Shown here: positions 1 through 9,044 of the stretch, piece by piece
Layout of the letters: each line of letters opens with the position of its first letter
Numbering within the stretch: position 1 is the first letter of the stretch
Assembly (NCBI GenBank): GCA_913055735.1
Contig: CAJXKD010000001.1
Coordinates: forward strand, 1,894,281 to 1,958,280
Origin: an uncultured Rhodospirillales bacterium
GTDB taxonomy: Bacteria; Pseudomonadota; Alphaproteobacteria; Rhodospirillales; UBA2165
Length of the DNA stretch: 64,000 nt
Direction of reading: 5' to 3'
The notes under the pieces: model-generated
Database searches by the model: none
Seen by the model: only the letters and a program-made list of their open reading frames with translations
What the model was told of the DNA's origin: nothing
Position numbers and translations under genes: made by a program

Positions 1-673
1 ACAGCGCCGTCGACTTCACGCCGATCAGCACATCGTCTTCCTTGTCCTGATGCGCATAGATGGTGTCGTACCCGAGGGTCCAGAAGAACCCGGCGGCATA
101 AAGAACAAGGGCAGGTCCTTGCAGATCGCCCCGCACCGCCGCCCAGCCCAATAGCGCCCCCCAGTTGAAGGTGAGGCCCAACATCGCTTGCGGCCAATAG
201 GTGATGCGCTTGGCGAAGGGATAAGTGAACACCAACAACAGTGAGGCGGCGCCGACACCGACGGCAAACCAGTTGAATTGCAACAGGATGATCAAACCGA
301 TCAGGCACAACAGGCCCATGTAGACCACCGCCTGGGTGACGCTGACCGCACCCGAGGGGATCGGCCGGTCTGCGGTGCGCGCCACACGGCCGTCGAAATC
401 CCGGTCGGTAATGTCGTTGAAGATGCAGCCCGCGCCGCGCATGATCATCGCACCGAGGCCGAACAGGATCATGAGCCACAGGCTCGGCCAGCCGGGCGTG
501 GCGAGGGCAATCGACCACCAGCAGGGAAACAGCAGCAGCCAGGTGCCGATGGGCCGGTCGAACCGCGCCATGCGGGCATAGGGCCGCGCCGCTTCGGGCA
601 AATAACTGTCGACCCAGTTGCCGCGATGGATGTCGCTGGCGTCAGTGGTATGTGTCGGGGTGTCTATCGGCAT
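1..673 (-). CDS. ubiA: 4-hydroxybenzoate polyprenyltransferase UbiA (3' end outside window)
   Basis: Integral membrane prenyltransferase that attaches the polyprenyl tail to 4-hydroxybenzoate in ubiquinone synthesis. The minus-strand reading begins MPIDTPTHTTDASD at 673 and stays open to base 1, giving 224 residues of an expected 290 or so. The first Asp-rich motif FNDITDRDFD, which binds the Mg-diphosphate, is followed by GRVARTADRPIPSG, a UbiA hallmark. The second motif, YDTIYAHQDKEDD, lies near the window edge. Hydrophobic helices alternate throughout. It is divergent from rsmE, with about 60 bases between the two starts. The C-terminal helices are outside the window. The family call is firm, and the ubiquinone role is supported by a coq7 gene elsewhere in the window. 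Confidence 0.93.
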   Translation of the reverse strand, partial: MPIDTPTHTTDASDIHRGNWVDSYLPEAARPYARMARFDRPIGTWLLLFPCWWSIALATPGWPSLWLMILFGLGAMIMRGAGCIFNDITDRDFDGRVARTADRPIPSGAVSVTQAVVYMGLLCLIGLIILLQFNWFAVGVGAASLLLVFTYPFAKRITYWPQAMLGLTFNWGALLGWAAVRGDLQGPALVLYAAGFFWTLGYDTIYAHQDKEDDVLIGVKSTAL

Positions 674-732
674 CGCACCCCTGTATCACAGAAGCGCTTA
701 CCACAGAACCGCCGCTGTGCCATAACCGGGCC

Positions 733-1461
733 ATGGAGAACGGATCGGAAATAAGACTGTGCGTGGCGGCGGACCTCCGTGCCAAAGAAGAAATCATTCT
801 CGACAAGGACCAAGCGCATTATGTCACGACGGTGATGCGCCGCCGCGCCGGCGATACGGTGCTGTTGTTCAATGGCCGCGACGGCGAATGGCGCGCCGAA
901 ATTTCGGAGGCAGGCCGCAAAAGCTGTGCCCTCCACCTTACGGATCAAACCCGGCCCCAAGTGGAAGAGCCGGGGCCGTGGTTGTTGTTCGCGCCCGTCA
1001 AGCGGACACAAACCGATCTGATCGTCGAGAAAGCAACCGAGCTGGGAGCGTCCCGGCTGCTGCCCATCTTTTCCGAACGCACCAACGCCGGAAGGGTCAA
1101 TCTCGAGCGATTGTCCGCCATCGCGACCGAGGCCGCCGAGCAATGCCGCCGGCTCACCGTGCCGGAGGTCAAGGAACCTGCGGCATTGCGCGACGTATTG
1201 GCGGATTGGCCCGCCGACCGGCGGCTGTTTTTGTTGGATGAGACAGGCGGTGGGACGGCGCCGTCACAGGTAATCGCCCCCGATCAACCGGGTGCGTTGC
1301 TGATCGGTCCGGAAGGCGGGTTCACGTTATCGGAACTTGATTTTCTCCGGAATCTTTCCTTTGTTAGTTCCATCAGCCTGGGACGGCGTGTCCTGCGCGC
1401 AGAGACCGCCGCCCTTGCGGCGCTCGCCTGTTGGCAGACCCTGGCCGGCGACTGGCGATAG
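733..1461 (+). CDS. rsmE: 16S rRNA (uracil-1498-N3)-methyltransferase RsmE
   Basis: SPOUT-family methyltransferase that methylates U1498 of 16S rRNA using SAM. At 242 residues it has the usual family length. The ATG at 733 (MENGSEIRLCVAADL) is chosen because the frame upstream shows no family similarity. The N-terminal PUA-like part carries DQAHYVTTVMRRRAGD. The C-terminal knot carries the SAM-site motifs LLIGPEGGFTLSE and LGRRVLRAETAALAAL, both diagnostic of RsmE. It is divergent from ubiA and lies 85 bases before gshA. This ubiA-rsmE-gshA order is common in alphaproteobacteria. Nothing is unusual. Confidence 0.95.
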   Translation: MENGSEIRLCVAADLRAKEEIILDKDQAHYVTTVMRRRAGDTVLLFNGRDGEWRAEISEAGRKSCALHLTDQTRPQVEEPGPWLLFAPVKRTQTDLIVEKATELGASRLLPIFSERTNAGRVNLERLSAIATEAAEQCRRLTVPEVKEPAALRDVLADWPADRRLFLLDETGGGTAPSQVIAPDQPGALLIGPEGGFTLSELDFLRNLSFVSSISLGRRVLRAETAALAALACWQTLAGDWR

Positions 1462-1546
1462 AACGAAACGACATAACGAAACAGAACGACCGACCGCGCC
1501 AAGGTTACGAATTGGGTCAAGCGTTTAGGTCTGGACAGGGGAAGCG

Positions 1547-2914
1547 ATGGCGGGCGTAAGCCACAAAGACGATACGCCGATCACCGGCAAGGACCAACTT
1601 GTCGCCTATATCGCGTCGGGCTGCAAACCGGAGAGCGAATGGCGGATCGGCACCGAACACGAGAAATTCGCCTACGATCCCGACACGCTGATGCCGCTGC
1701 CTTATGAGGGGCCGAAGGGCATTCGGGCGTTGCTCGAGGGATTGACCCGCTTCGGCTGGCAGCCGGTTCTGGAGCACGGCAATCTTATCGCGCTTTCCAA
1801 GCCGGACCATTCCTCGATCACATTGGAGCCCGGCGGGCAGGTCGAACTCTCCGGCGCGCCGCTCGAAAACATTCACCAGACCTGTTCGGAACTGACCGAG
1901 CACCTGAAACAGGTGAAGGAAATCTCCACCGAATTGGGCGTTGCCCTCATGGGGCTCGGCTACCGCGCCAAAGCGCGGCTCGATCAGGTGCCGTGGATGC
2001 CCAAGGGGCGCTACAAGATCATGCGGGAATATATGCCCAAGCGCGGCACGTTGGGGCTCGACATGATGCTCGCGACCTGCACCGTGCAGGTAAACCTCGA
2101 TTATTCGTCCGAGCAGCACATGGTGCGCATGTTCCGCGCGGCCTTGGCGCTGCAGCCGGTGGCGACGGCCATGTGGGCCAACTCGCCCTTCAAGGAAGGC
2201 AAAAAGAACGGCTATCTCAGCTACCGCAGCCATATCTGGACCGACACGGACCCGGACCGCACCGGCATGCTGCCCTTTGTGTTCGAGGACGGTTTCGGCT
2301 TCGAGCGCTATGTCGATTACATGCTCGACGTGCCCATGTATTTTGTTTACCGCGACGGCCAATATATCGACGCGTCGGGTCAATCCTTCCGCGACTTTTT
2401 GCAAGGCACGTTGCCGGCGTTGCCGGGTGAATTGCCGACCATGGGCGATTGGGTTGATCATCTGACCACCAGTTTCCCCGAAGTGCGGCTCAAGAAATTT
2501 CTCGAAATGCGCGGTGCCGACGGCGGGCCGTGGGGGTATCTGTGTGCGCTGCCCGCCTATTGGGTGGGATTGCTTTACAGCGAAGATGCGCTCGGAGCGG
2601 TCGAGGAATTGATCGCGGATTGGAGCGTCGAGGAGATTTCCGCCATCCGTTCCGGCGTGCCAAAATCGGCGCTGAAAACGCCGTTCCGGAACGGCACGGT
2701 GCAGGACCTCGCGCTGAAGACCCTGGATATCGCACGGGCCGGATTGCAGGCACGTGCCCGCCTCGATAACTCGGGCGAGGACGAAACTCATTTTCTGGAA
2801 CCGCTGGTCAAGATCGCACGCTCCGGCGTTACCCCGGCGGAAGAATTGATCGCGCTCTATGACGGCGAGTGGGGCGGTGACATCACGCCTGTTTTCAATT
2901 TGCAGGCGTACTAG
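1547..2914 (+). CDS. gshA: Glutamate-cysteine ligase, alphaproteobacterial/plant type
   Basis: Joins glutamate and cysteine with ATP, the first step of glutathione synthesis, in the cytoplasm. The 455 residues match the plant-type (class 3) ligase of alphaproteobacteria, not the roughly 520-residue E. coli form. Visible signatures are [11 protein letters not shown] near residue 34, [20 protein letters not shown] near residue 90, and the segments [13 protein letters not shown] and [12 protein letters not shown]. The first strong start, MAGVSHKDD at 1547, has a GGGGAAG ribosome-binding stretch just upstream. The flavin reductase-like gene follows after 20 bases and may be cotranscribed. The glutathione transferase at 21326 is a plausible user of the product. 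Confidence 0.95.
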   Translation: MAGVSHKDDTPITGKDQLVAYIASGCKPESEWRIGTEHEKFAYDPDTLMPLPYEGPKGIRALLEGLTRFGWQPVLEHGNLIALSKPDHSSITLEPGGQVELSGAPLENIHQTCSELTEHLKQVKEISTELGVALMGLGYRAKARLDQVPWMPKGRYKIMREYMPKRGTLGLDMMLATCTVQVNLDYSSEQHMVRMFRAALALQPVATAMWANSPFKEGKKNGYLSYRSHIWTDTDPDRTGMLPFVFEDGFGFERYVDYMLDVPMYFVYRDGQYIDASGQSFRDFLQGTLPALPGELPTMGDWVDHLTTSFPEVRLKKFLEMRGADGGPWGYLCALPAYWVGLLYSEDALGAVEELIADWSVEEISAIRSGVPKSALKTPFRNGTVQDLALKTLDIARAGLQARARLDNSGEDETHFLEPLVKIARSGVTPAEELIALYDGEWGGDITPVFNLQAY

Positions 2915-2934
2915 TTTTATCTGGGAGGCTGCGC

Positions 2935-3609
2935 ATGTTTTACGAACCGAAGAAAAACAATCACGGATTGCCCTATAATCCGTTCAAATCCTGTGTGATC
3001 CCCCGGCCCATCGGTTGGATCTCGACGTTGAGCCCCGAAGGCGTGCCCAACTTGGCGCCGTTCAGCCAGTTTCAGAACCTGACCTTCGATCCGCCCTATG
3101 TGATGTTCTCGTCCAACTACACCATGGACGCGAAGCGCAAGGATTCGGTCGTGAACGCCGAATCGACGGGCGAGTTCGTGTGGAACATGGCGACCTATGA
3201 TTTGCGTGAAGCCGTAAACATTTCCGCCAGCTTCTTTCCGCCCGAGGTGGACGAGTTCGAAGAGGCGGGCCTCGAGAAACTAGCGTCCAATTTCGTCAAG
3301 CCGTGGCGGGTGAAAGGCTCCCCGGTGCATTTCGAATGCAAATATCATTCGACCCTGCGGCTGCCCGGTAATGGCCCCATGGGGACCGTCGACGTGGTGA
3401 TCGGCGAGGTGATCGGCGTCCACATCGACGACAACTACATCACCGATGAGGGCAAGATCGACGTGCTCAAGGCGCGGCCCATCGCGCGCATCGGCTACCT
3501 CGATTACACCTCGATCGAATCCATCTTCACCATGAAGGTGCCAGAGGACCGGATTTTCTCGGGCGGCATGGAAGGCCGCCCGGAAACGAACGTCGCGAAA
3601 CGCGCCTAG
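2935..3609 (+). CDS. Flavin reductase-like domain protein (flavoredoxin family)
   Basis: A 224-residue protein of the FMN-binding split-barrel family (flavin reductase-like, DIM6/NTAB type). The N-terminus YNPFKSCVIPRPIGWIST, followed by NLAPFSQFQNLTFDPP, is the typical FMN-binding start of this family. Such proteins reduce or carry flavin, often for a partner oxygenase, but the substrate cannot be read from the sequence. The start at 2935 follows a GGGAGG ribosome-binding site. It lies 20 bases after gshA on the same strand and ends 3 bases before the convergent rhlE stop. No dedicated partner gene is adjacent, so its role is unknown. Confidence 0.85.
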   Translation: MFYEPKKNNHGLPYNPFKSCVIPRPIGWISTLSPEGVPNLAPFSQFQNLTFDPPYVMFSSNYTMDAKRKDSVVNAESTGEFVWNMATYDLREAVNISASFFPPEVDEFEEAGLEKLASNFVKPWRVKGSPVHFECKYHSTLRLPGNGPMGTVDVVIGEVIGVHIDDNYITDEGKIDVLKARPIARIGYLDYTSIESIFTMKVPEDRIFSGGMEGRPETNVAKRA

Positions 3610-3612
3610 ACG

Positions 3613-5037
3613 CTAAGCGACTTTCCGGCCTTCAGGACGGCGGTTGCGGCGGCGCCGATTGTTTTTCTGGCCGTTGCCACCTGAACCATTGCCGCCACGG
3701 TCATTTTTGGGGCCTTTCTTGAAGCCGTTCTTGGCGCCCTTGCGGGGGCCGTCGCCGTGTTTCTTGGCCCCGTTTTTGTCCCCGCTATTGCTCCAGTTGT
3801 TTCCTTGGTTGCCCCGGTGGCCTTTCTTTTGGCCATTGCGGTTGCCGTTGGGTCTGCCGCGGCGTGGGGCGCGGTCCTCGGTGACGTCGTCGCCGTCATC
3901 GTTCGCCGCGACAGTGCCGATCACATCCAGCGGCCGCTTGATCAGCCGTTCGATGCTTTTCAGATAACCACGCTCCGAGCCGTCGCAGAACGAGATGGCC
4001 GTGCCTGCCGCACCTGCCCGCGCCGTGCGGCCGATCCGATGCACGTAGCTTTCCGGCTCATTGGGGAGTTCGAAGTTGATGACATGGGTGACGTCGTCGA
4101 CATCGATGCCGCGCGCCGCGATGTCGGTCGCGACCAGTACGCGTGCCCGGCCACGGCGGAAATTGTCGAGCGCCTTTTGACGGGCGTTCTGAGACTTGTT
4201 GCCGTGGATGGCGTCGGCGTTGACGCCTTGCTTTTCAAGTTGTTCGGCGACCCGGTTGGCGCCGTGTTTGGTGCGGGTGAAAACGATGACCCGCTTCATC
4301 TCGGGGTCTTCCAGCATTTCGGCGAGCAGGGCGCGCTTCTGGCGGCCGGGAACGAAGATGACGCCCTGGTCGATCCGTTCGACGGCAACCGTCTTGGGCG
4401 TAATCTCGATGCGCTCGGCGTTCTGTAGGATTTCATTGGCGAGATGCGCTACCTCGCGGGGCATGGTTGCCGAGAACAACAGCGTCTGCCGTTCGGCCGG
4501 CACCGCCTGAACGATTTTACGCACGTCGCGGATGAATCCCATGTCGAGCATGCGGTCGGCTTCGTCGAGGACCAGATGGCGCACTTGATCGAGCCGCACA
4601 TGACCCTGATTGACGAGGTCGAGGAGGCGGCCGGGGGTGGCGATCAGGATATCGACGCCGCGCGCCATGGCACGGACCTGGGTATGCTGCTTCACGCCGC
4701 CGAGGATGATGGTATGGCGCAGATTGAGGTGGCGGCCATAGGCTTTGATGCCATCACCGATCTGAATGGCGAGTTCCCGCGTCGGGGCGAGGATCAGCGC
4801 GCGTGCCGACCGTGGCTGCGTCTTGCGCTTATTGGCGGACAGATGCTGCAGCAGCGGCAAAGCGAAGGCGGCGGTCTTGCCGGTGCCCGTCTGGGCGATG
4901 CCCAACAGATCGTTGTTGTCGAGCAGCAGCGGGATAGCCTGTGCCTGAATGGGCGTGGGGGTGGTGTAGCCTTCGGCCTGAAGAGCACGCAAAAGAGGCT
5001 CGGCAAGGCCGAGGGTTTCGAAAGTCGGGGTCGTCAT
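3613..5037 (-). CDS. rhlE: DEAD-box ATP-dependent RNA helicase, RhlE type
   Basis: RNA helicase that probably acts in ribosome assembly or RNA turnover. With the start [11 protein letters not shown] at 5037, preceded by AAAGGAAAT, it has 474 residues. Motifs run in order: Q-motif region [13 protein letters not shown], motif [30 protein letters not shown] in [15 protein letters not shown] in [11 protein letters not shown], then [11 protein letters not shown] and [10 protein letters not shown]. After about residue 390 it ends in a low-complexity basic tail rich in Gly, Asn, Lys and Arg, as is usual for RhlE-group RNA-binding tails. An upstream extension of the frame to 5142 lacks similarity and is not used. 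The gene converges on the flavin reductase. Confidence 0.93.
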   Translation of the reverse strand: MTTPTFETLGLAEPLLRALQAEGYTTPTPIQAQAIPLLLDNNDLLGIAQTGTGKTAAFALPLLQHLSANKRKTQPRSARALILAPTRELAIQIGDGIKAYGRHLNLRHTIILGGVKQHTQVRAMARGVDILIATPGRLLDLVNQGHVRLDQVRHLVLDEADRMLDMGFIRDVRKIVQAVPAERQTLLFSATMPREVAHLANEILQNAERIEITPKTVAVERIDQGVIFVPGRQKRALLAEMLEDPEMKRVIVFTRTKHGANRVAEQLEKQGVNADAIHGNKSQNARQKALDNFRRGRARVLVATDIAARGIDVDDVTHVINFELPNEPESYVHRIGRTARAGAAGTAISFCDGSERGYLKSIERLIKRPLDVIGTVAANDDGDDVTEDRAPRRGRPNGNRNGQKKGHRGNQGNNWSNSGDKNGAKKHGDGPRKGAKNGFKKGPKNDRGGNGSGGNGQKNNRRRRNRRPEGRKVA

Positions 5038-5290
5038 ATGATATTTCCTTTGAGCCAAGTTTCGAGCCGACCCTAGCCATACGAGGCAAAAGGGTGGCGA
5101 CGCGTCGTGGCGCTTGCCGCATTCCACGCGCACCTGGAACAAACGGTGATTTTCTGATTATTGCCCCGGGACGATAGGCCCGTGTTTGCTACGAAGCCCT
5201 GGCGCGGTCGCGGGGAAAGGTGGCCCTTAGATGCTCTTATCGCCGGCCTATGTCAACCGAATTCGAAAAAATGGATGCGGAATCAACGAG
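5038..5290. other. Intergenic leader upstream of rhlE
   Basis: About 250 bases between the tldD stop and the rhlE start. It must contain the rhlE promoter and a 5' leader, and could carry cold-shock type control. I see a convincing ribosome-binding site (AAAGGAAA before 5037) but no clear hairpin terminator for tldD and no persuasive -35/-10 pair. The only plus-strand open frame entering this stretch, from 5231, is the antisense shadow of tldD. Confidence 0.5.
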
Positions 5291-6724
5291 TTAAATCTCG
5301 GTACCGCCCACGGTGAGCCAATCGAGTTTCGTGGTCGGCTGGCCGACGCCCACGGGCACGCCCTGGCCGTCCTTGCCGCAGGTGCCGACACCGGGATCGA
5401 GGGCCATGTCGTTGCCGATCATGGAAACACGGGTCAGCGCGTCGGGGCCGTTGCCGATCAGGGTCGCGCCCTTCACCGCCGGACCGATCTTGCCGTTCTC
5501 GATCTTGTAGGCCTCGGTGCAGGTGAAGACGAACTTGCCCGACGTGATGTCCACTTGGCCGCCGCCGAAGTTCACCGCGAACAGGCCCTTGTCGACGCTG
5601 CGCAGAATTTCTTCCGGGTCCTTGTCGCCGTTGAGCATGATGGTGTTGGTCATGCGCGGCATGGGCGCGTGGGCATAACTTTCGCGCCGACCATTTCCTG
5701 TTGGCGGCTGGCCCATAAGCCGGGCGTTCATGCGGTCCTGCATGTAACCGGTGAGGATACCGTCTTCGATCAGCACGGTGCGCTGGGTCGGCGTGCCTTC
5801 ATCGTCGATGGTGAGGGAGCCGCGCCGGTCGGTGATGGTGCCGTCATCGACGACGGTGACGCCGGGGGCGGCGACACGTTCGCCCATCAGCCCGGAAAAG
5901 GCCGAGGTTTTCTTGCGATTGAAATCGCCTTCGAGGCCATGGCCGATGGCTTCGTGCAGCAGGATGGCGGGCCAGCCGGGACCCAGCACCACCGGCATTT
6001 CCCCTGCAGGCGCGGACACCGAGGTGAGGTTGACCAAGGCTTGGCGCAAGGCTTCGTCGACGGCGCCCTGCCAGGTCTCTTCGGTGAGATACTGATCATA
6101 AGTAGTGCGCCCGCCGGTGCCGTAGTTGCCCGATTCCATGCGGTCGCCGTCACCGACCACGCAGGAAACGCTGAGCCGCACCAAGGGCCGGATGTCGGCG
6201 GCGCGGCTGCCGTCGGCGCGGATGATCTGGACCGCCTGCCATTCGCCCGAAAGGGACGCGGAGACCTGTTTGATGCGGTCATCCTGGGCGCGCGCATAGG
6301 CGTCGATATCGGCGAGCAGCTTCACCTTGGTTTCGAATGGGGTGAGGTTGAGGGGATTGTCCTCGGCGTAGAGGCTCTGGTTGGTGCGGCCCGGCCCGTC
6401 GGCCATGGTGCCGCCGTGACCGGCATGCACCGCCTTCACCGTGTCGGCGGCGCGCTTGAGGGCCGCTTCGGACAATTCGTTGGAATGGGAATAGCCGGCC
6501 GTCTCGCCCGCGACGGAGCGCAGGCCGAAACCCTGGGCCGTGTCGAAGCTCGCGTTCTTCAATTGGCCGTCGTCGAAGACGAAGCTCTCCGACTGGGCAT
6601 ATTCGAGGAACAGTTCGCCGTCATCGGCGCCGTGCAGCGCATCCTCGACAAGCCGTTCGGCGCGGCCGCGGTCGAGACCGGTGCGGGTGAAGAACAGATC
6701 GTCGGTGGCGGCGATATCGGTCAT
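5291..6724 (-). CDS. tldD: Metalloprotease TldD
   Basis: TldD subunit of the TldD/TldE zinc protease, which degrades unfolded peptides and trims some modified peptides. At 477 residues it is full length. The active-site helix HEAIGHGLEGD (HExxxH) lies near residue 255. Other family segments are SFDTAQGFGLRSV near the N-terminus and VDITSGKFVFTCTEAYKIENG near the C-terminus. The start at 6724 (MTDIAATDDL) follows a GGGAGCCG stretch. The tldE/pmbA partner is not in this window, as often happens. The gene is monocistronic by position and divergent from the alpha/beta hydrolase. Confidence 0.95.
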   Translation of the reverse strand: MTDIAATDDLFFTRTGLDRGRAERLVEDALHGADDGELFLEYAQSESFVFDDGQLKNASFDTAQGFGLRSVAGETAGYSHSNELSEAALKRAADTVKAVHAGHGGTMADGPGRTNQSLYAEDNPLNLTPFETKVKLLADIDAYARAQDDRIKQVSASLSGEWQAVQIIRADGSRAADIRPLVRLSVSCVVGDGDRMESGNYGTGGRTTYDQYLTEETWQGAVDEALRQALVNLTSVSAPAGEMPVVLGPGWPAILLHEAIGHGLEGDFNRKKTSAFSGLMGERVAAPGVTVVDDGTITDRRGSLTIDDEGTPTQRTVLIEDGILTGYMQDRMNARLMGQPPTGNGRRESYAHAPMPRMTNTIMLNGDKDPEEILRSVDKGLFAVNFGGGQVDITSGKFVFTCTEAYKIENGKIGPAVKGATLIGNGPDALTRVSMIGNDMALDPGVGTCGKDGQGVPVGVGQPTTKLDWLTVGGTEI

Positions 6725-6877
6725 GGGGCGGCTCCCGTTTTATAATGCTTCTAGTTGGCAGAAGTTGGGAGAGGGCGCAAGGGTTGAACCGGCTTTCGGT
6801 TGCCCTCCCACCATGCTAGCGTCTGCGGCAAACAAGAAAAAACAAGGGATTCTCACGATGACGTCATGGGGGACAGG

Positions 6878-7657
6878 ATGGGCGTATTTGATTGCCGAGG
6901 CGTCGAGTTGGACGGCATCCGTACGGGGGACGGGCCGCCGCTTCTGATGCTGCATGGCGCGGGCGGGCCGGGATCGCTGGGACCGGCTATCGCCAAGCTT
7001 GCCGATCAATTCGAGGTGCTGGCGCCGCATCACCCGGGATTCGGCGGTTCGCCAACTGTTGATGAGATCAGCAGCGTCGACGACCTTTCCTACTTATATC
7101 TTGATCTGCTGGACGAGCTCGATCTCAGCGGCGTCACGCTGATGGGATTTTCCATGGGCGGCTGGACTGCGTGTGAGATCGCCGTGAAATCGACGGCGCG
7201 CGTCGCACGTTTGATCCTGGTCGATCCCGTCGGGATTAGGGTCGACGGTAGGCCCGACTGCGAGATCGCCGATATCTTCAATGTGCATCCGTCCAAGATG
7301 CCGGAACTTGTGTTTCATGATCCATCGCTAGCTGTTCTTCCCGCCGACATGAACGAGGAGCAGCAGTTATTGGCCGAGCAGGCGAAGGTCGCGGCGGTAC
7401 GCTACACCTGGGAGCCCTATATGCATAACCCCAAGTTGCGCGGGCGGCTCCATCGGATCGATGTACCGACGCTGCTCATCTGGGGCGCAAGCGACGGCAT
7501 CGTTACGGTTGCCTATGGCGAGGAGTACACGTCGTCGATCCCGGGGGCCCGCATGGTGGTGATCGACAAGGCAGGGCACCAACCGCATCTCGAACAGACG
7601 GACCGCTTCGTCTCCGAGGTGTTGACCTTCGCGCAACCCGCGCTCGCGGCGGAATAG
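6878..7657 (+). CDS. Alpha/beta-fold hydrolase
   Basis: A 259-residue alpha/beta hydrolase. The oxyanion region is LMLHGAGGPGS, the nucleophile elbow is MGFSMGGWT (GxSxG, Ser near residue 91), the acid is probably Asp in WGASDGI, and the His is in AGHQPHLEQ near the end. The start at 6878 (MGVFDCRGVELDG) is preceded by GGGGGACAGG. The frame extends upstream but without similarity. It lies 12 bases before a luciferase-like monooxygenase gene and is almost certainly cotranscribed with it. Such pairs often act in ring or side-chain breakdown of aromatic or terpenoid compounds, where an oxygenase product is hydrolysed. The actual substrate is unknown. Confidence 0.85.
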   Translation: MGVFDCRGVELDGIRTGDGPPLLMLHGAGGPGSLGPAIAKLADQFEVLAPHHPGFGGSPTVDEISSVDDLSYLYLDLLDELDLSGVTLMGFSMGGWTACEIAVKSTARVARLILVDPVGIRVDGRPDCEIADIFNVHPSKMPELVFHDPSLAVLPADMNEEQQLLAEQAKVAAVRYTWEPYMHNPKLRGRLHRIDVPTLLIWGASDGIVTVAYGEEYTSSIPGARMVVIDKAGHQPHLEQTDRFVSEVLTFAQPALAAE

Positions 7658-7669
7658 GGAGACGACGTC

Positions 7670-8830
7670 ATGCTGCTTTATCATTTCAGCGAGGCCGCCT
7701 ATCCGCATCTGCCAAACGAAGACCACTATTCCTCGATCCGCGTCGAACTGCCGAACGAGATTTACGATCCGGAGATCGGCGCGAAGCTCTACCGCGAACG
7801 GTTGGATGAATGGTGTCTCGCCGACGAGCTTGGCCTCAACATCATGCTCAACGAACACCATCAGACGGCGACTTGCGTGGTGCCGTCCATCGCCGTGTTC
7901 GGCGGCATCCTTGCCCGCGAAACCAAGAAGGCACGTATCCTTCAGCTTGGCAATCCCGTCGGCAACCGCCGCGATCCGATCCGTGTTGCCGAGGAAACGG
8001 CCATGGTCGACGTGATTTCGGGCGGGCGGCTCGACTGCGGTTTCGTGCGCGGCGTGCCCTATGAAATCGCGCCCGCCAATGCCAACCCGGTGGGGCAATC
8101 GGCGCGTATGTGGGAAGCCATCGATCTGATCGTCAAGGCGTGGACCACCCATGACGGTCCGTTCCGCTGGGAAGGGCCCAACTTCCATTACCGGAGCGTC
8201 AATGTCTGGCCGCGCCCGCTGCAATCACCGCATCCACCCCTGTGGATGCCAACATTCAGCGCCTCGACGGCGCGCGAGTTGGCGCGGCGTAAGTGGGTGA
8301 TCGCCACCATGTCGGCCGGCTTCAAGCGGACGCGCGAGATTTTCGACGCCTATCGGGAGGAATATCGCAATGTCCATGGGGCCGAGGCGCCCATGGACCG
8401 CTTCGCGTTCCTGGGTCTGGGATACGTCGCGGACAACGACACCGATGCGCGCAAGGGCGCCGAAGGGCTGATGTGGTATTTGCAAACCAACAAGGTGGCG
8501 CCACAATATGGCGCGCCGCCCGGTTATGTGTCACCGAAGCAGGCCGTCGCCATGCGCATGGCAGGCAGCCACGATCTCGGCGATCTGCGCAAGCCGGATG
8601 TCGATGTGCAGACCGCTCTCGGCAATCTCTACTGGGGCACGCCGGATAAGGTGGCCGCACAGACCGCCAAGTTCCACGAACAGGTAGGCGGGCTCGGGCA
8701 TCTGCTGCTCATGGGCCAGGCGGGCGGCATGAGCTATGCGAGCACCGCGTCCCACCTGAAACTCCTCGCCCAGGAGGTTTCCCCTCACCTCGAGGAGTTG
8801 GGCAGGGCGGAGGCCCACGCTGCGGAATAG
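7670..8830 (+). CDS. LLM-class flavin-dependent monooxygenase (luciferase-like)
   Basis: A 386-residue luciferase-like monooxygenase that would use reduced FMN and O2. Typical segments are LNIMLNEHHQTATCVVPS near residue 55, LGNPVGNRRDPIRVAEE, and the flavin-phosphate region DVISGGRLDCGFVRG near residue 120. C-terminal segments LGNLYWGTPDKVA and HLLLMGQAGGMS fit the family. The start at 7670 (MLLYHFSEAAYPHLP) follows GGGAGACGACGTC. It is the second gene of a pair with the alpha/beta hydrolase. A flavin reductase partner is not adjacent, although a flavin reductase-like gene sits 4 kb upstream. The substrate is unknown. Confidence 0.88.
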   Translation: MLLYHFSEAAYPHLPNEDHYSSIRVELPNEIYDPEIGAKLYRERLDEWCLADELGLNIMLNEHHQTATCVVPSIAVFGGILARETKKARILQLGNPVGNRRDPIRVAEETAMVDVISGGRLDCGFVRGVPYEIAPANANPVGQSARMWEAIDLIVKAWTTHDGPFRWEGPNFHYRSVNVWPRPLQSPHPPLWMPTFSASTARELARRKWVIATMSAGFKRTREIFDAYREEYRNVHGAEAPMDRFAFLGLGYVADNDTDARKGAEGLMWYLQTNKVAPQYGAPPGYVSPKQAVAMRMAGSHDLGDLRKPDVDVQTALGNLYWGTPDKVAAQTAKFHEQVGGLGHLLLMGQAGGMSYASTASHLKLLAQEVSPHLEELGRAEAHAAE

Positions 8831-8895
8831 GGCCGAAAACAGGTACCCAGCCTCATTTTTCTTGACCTTAACCTTTCCCCGCGTAAGCTTGCGCC

Positions 8896-8950
8896 ATCGT
8901 GGTGATTTGATCGACCGGCTTGCGGCCACGTTAAACAAACGAGCTAAAAG
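8896..8950 (+). promoter_or_regulatory. SAM-II riboswitch aptamer upstream of metZ
   Basis: The sequence closely follows the SAM-II consensus: GGTGATTTGA, then CCGGCTTG, then GCCACGTTAAACAA and GCTAAA. Stem P1 is CGTGG (8898-8902) with CCACG (8926-8930), and the downstream CGAGCT can pair with GGCTTG to close the pseudoknot. SAM-II elements bind S-adenosylmethionine and repress methionine genes in alphaproteobacteria. This one sits 95 bases before the metZ start, which is the expected context. Confidence 0.9.
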
Positions 8951-8962
8951 GTCGGCGCTGCG

Positions 8963-8992
8963 AAAGCCCCGACCATCACCGGCCGGGGCTTT
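8963..8992 (+). terminator. Hairpin between the SAM-II aptamer and metZ
   Basis: A perfect 9-bp stem AAAGCCCCG (8963-8971) and CGGGGCTTT (8984-8992) with a 12-base loop, followed by TGTCTTT. It resembles an intrinsic terminator placed between aptamer and coding region, so it may be the expression platform. The T-run is short, so read-through or a purely structural role is possible. Confidence 0.65.
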
Positions 8993-9044
8993 GTCTTTGG
9001 GAGACCGAAAGAAGCTCCGTCGCAGAGTTTGAGGAGAGGATGAG

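Noticed and set aside
1517..2791. Minus-strand open frame (424 codons) opposite gshA
   Set aside because: GshA is full length with clear motifs; the antisense reading is His/Arg-rich with no family similarity.
5231..6745. Long plus-strand open frame (504 codons) opposite tldD
   Set aside because: It mirrors the codon bias of tldD, has no recognisable motif and reads as low-complexity His/Gly/Arg/Ala sequence. TldD has its active-site motif on the other strand.
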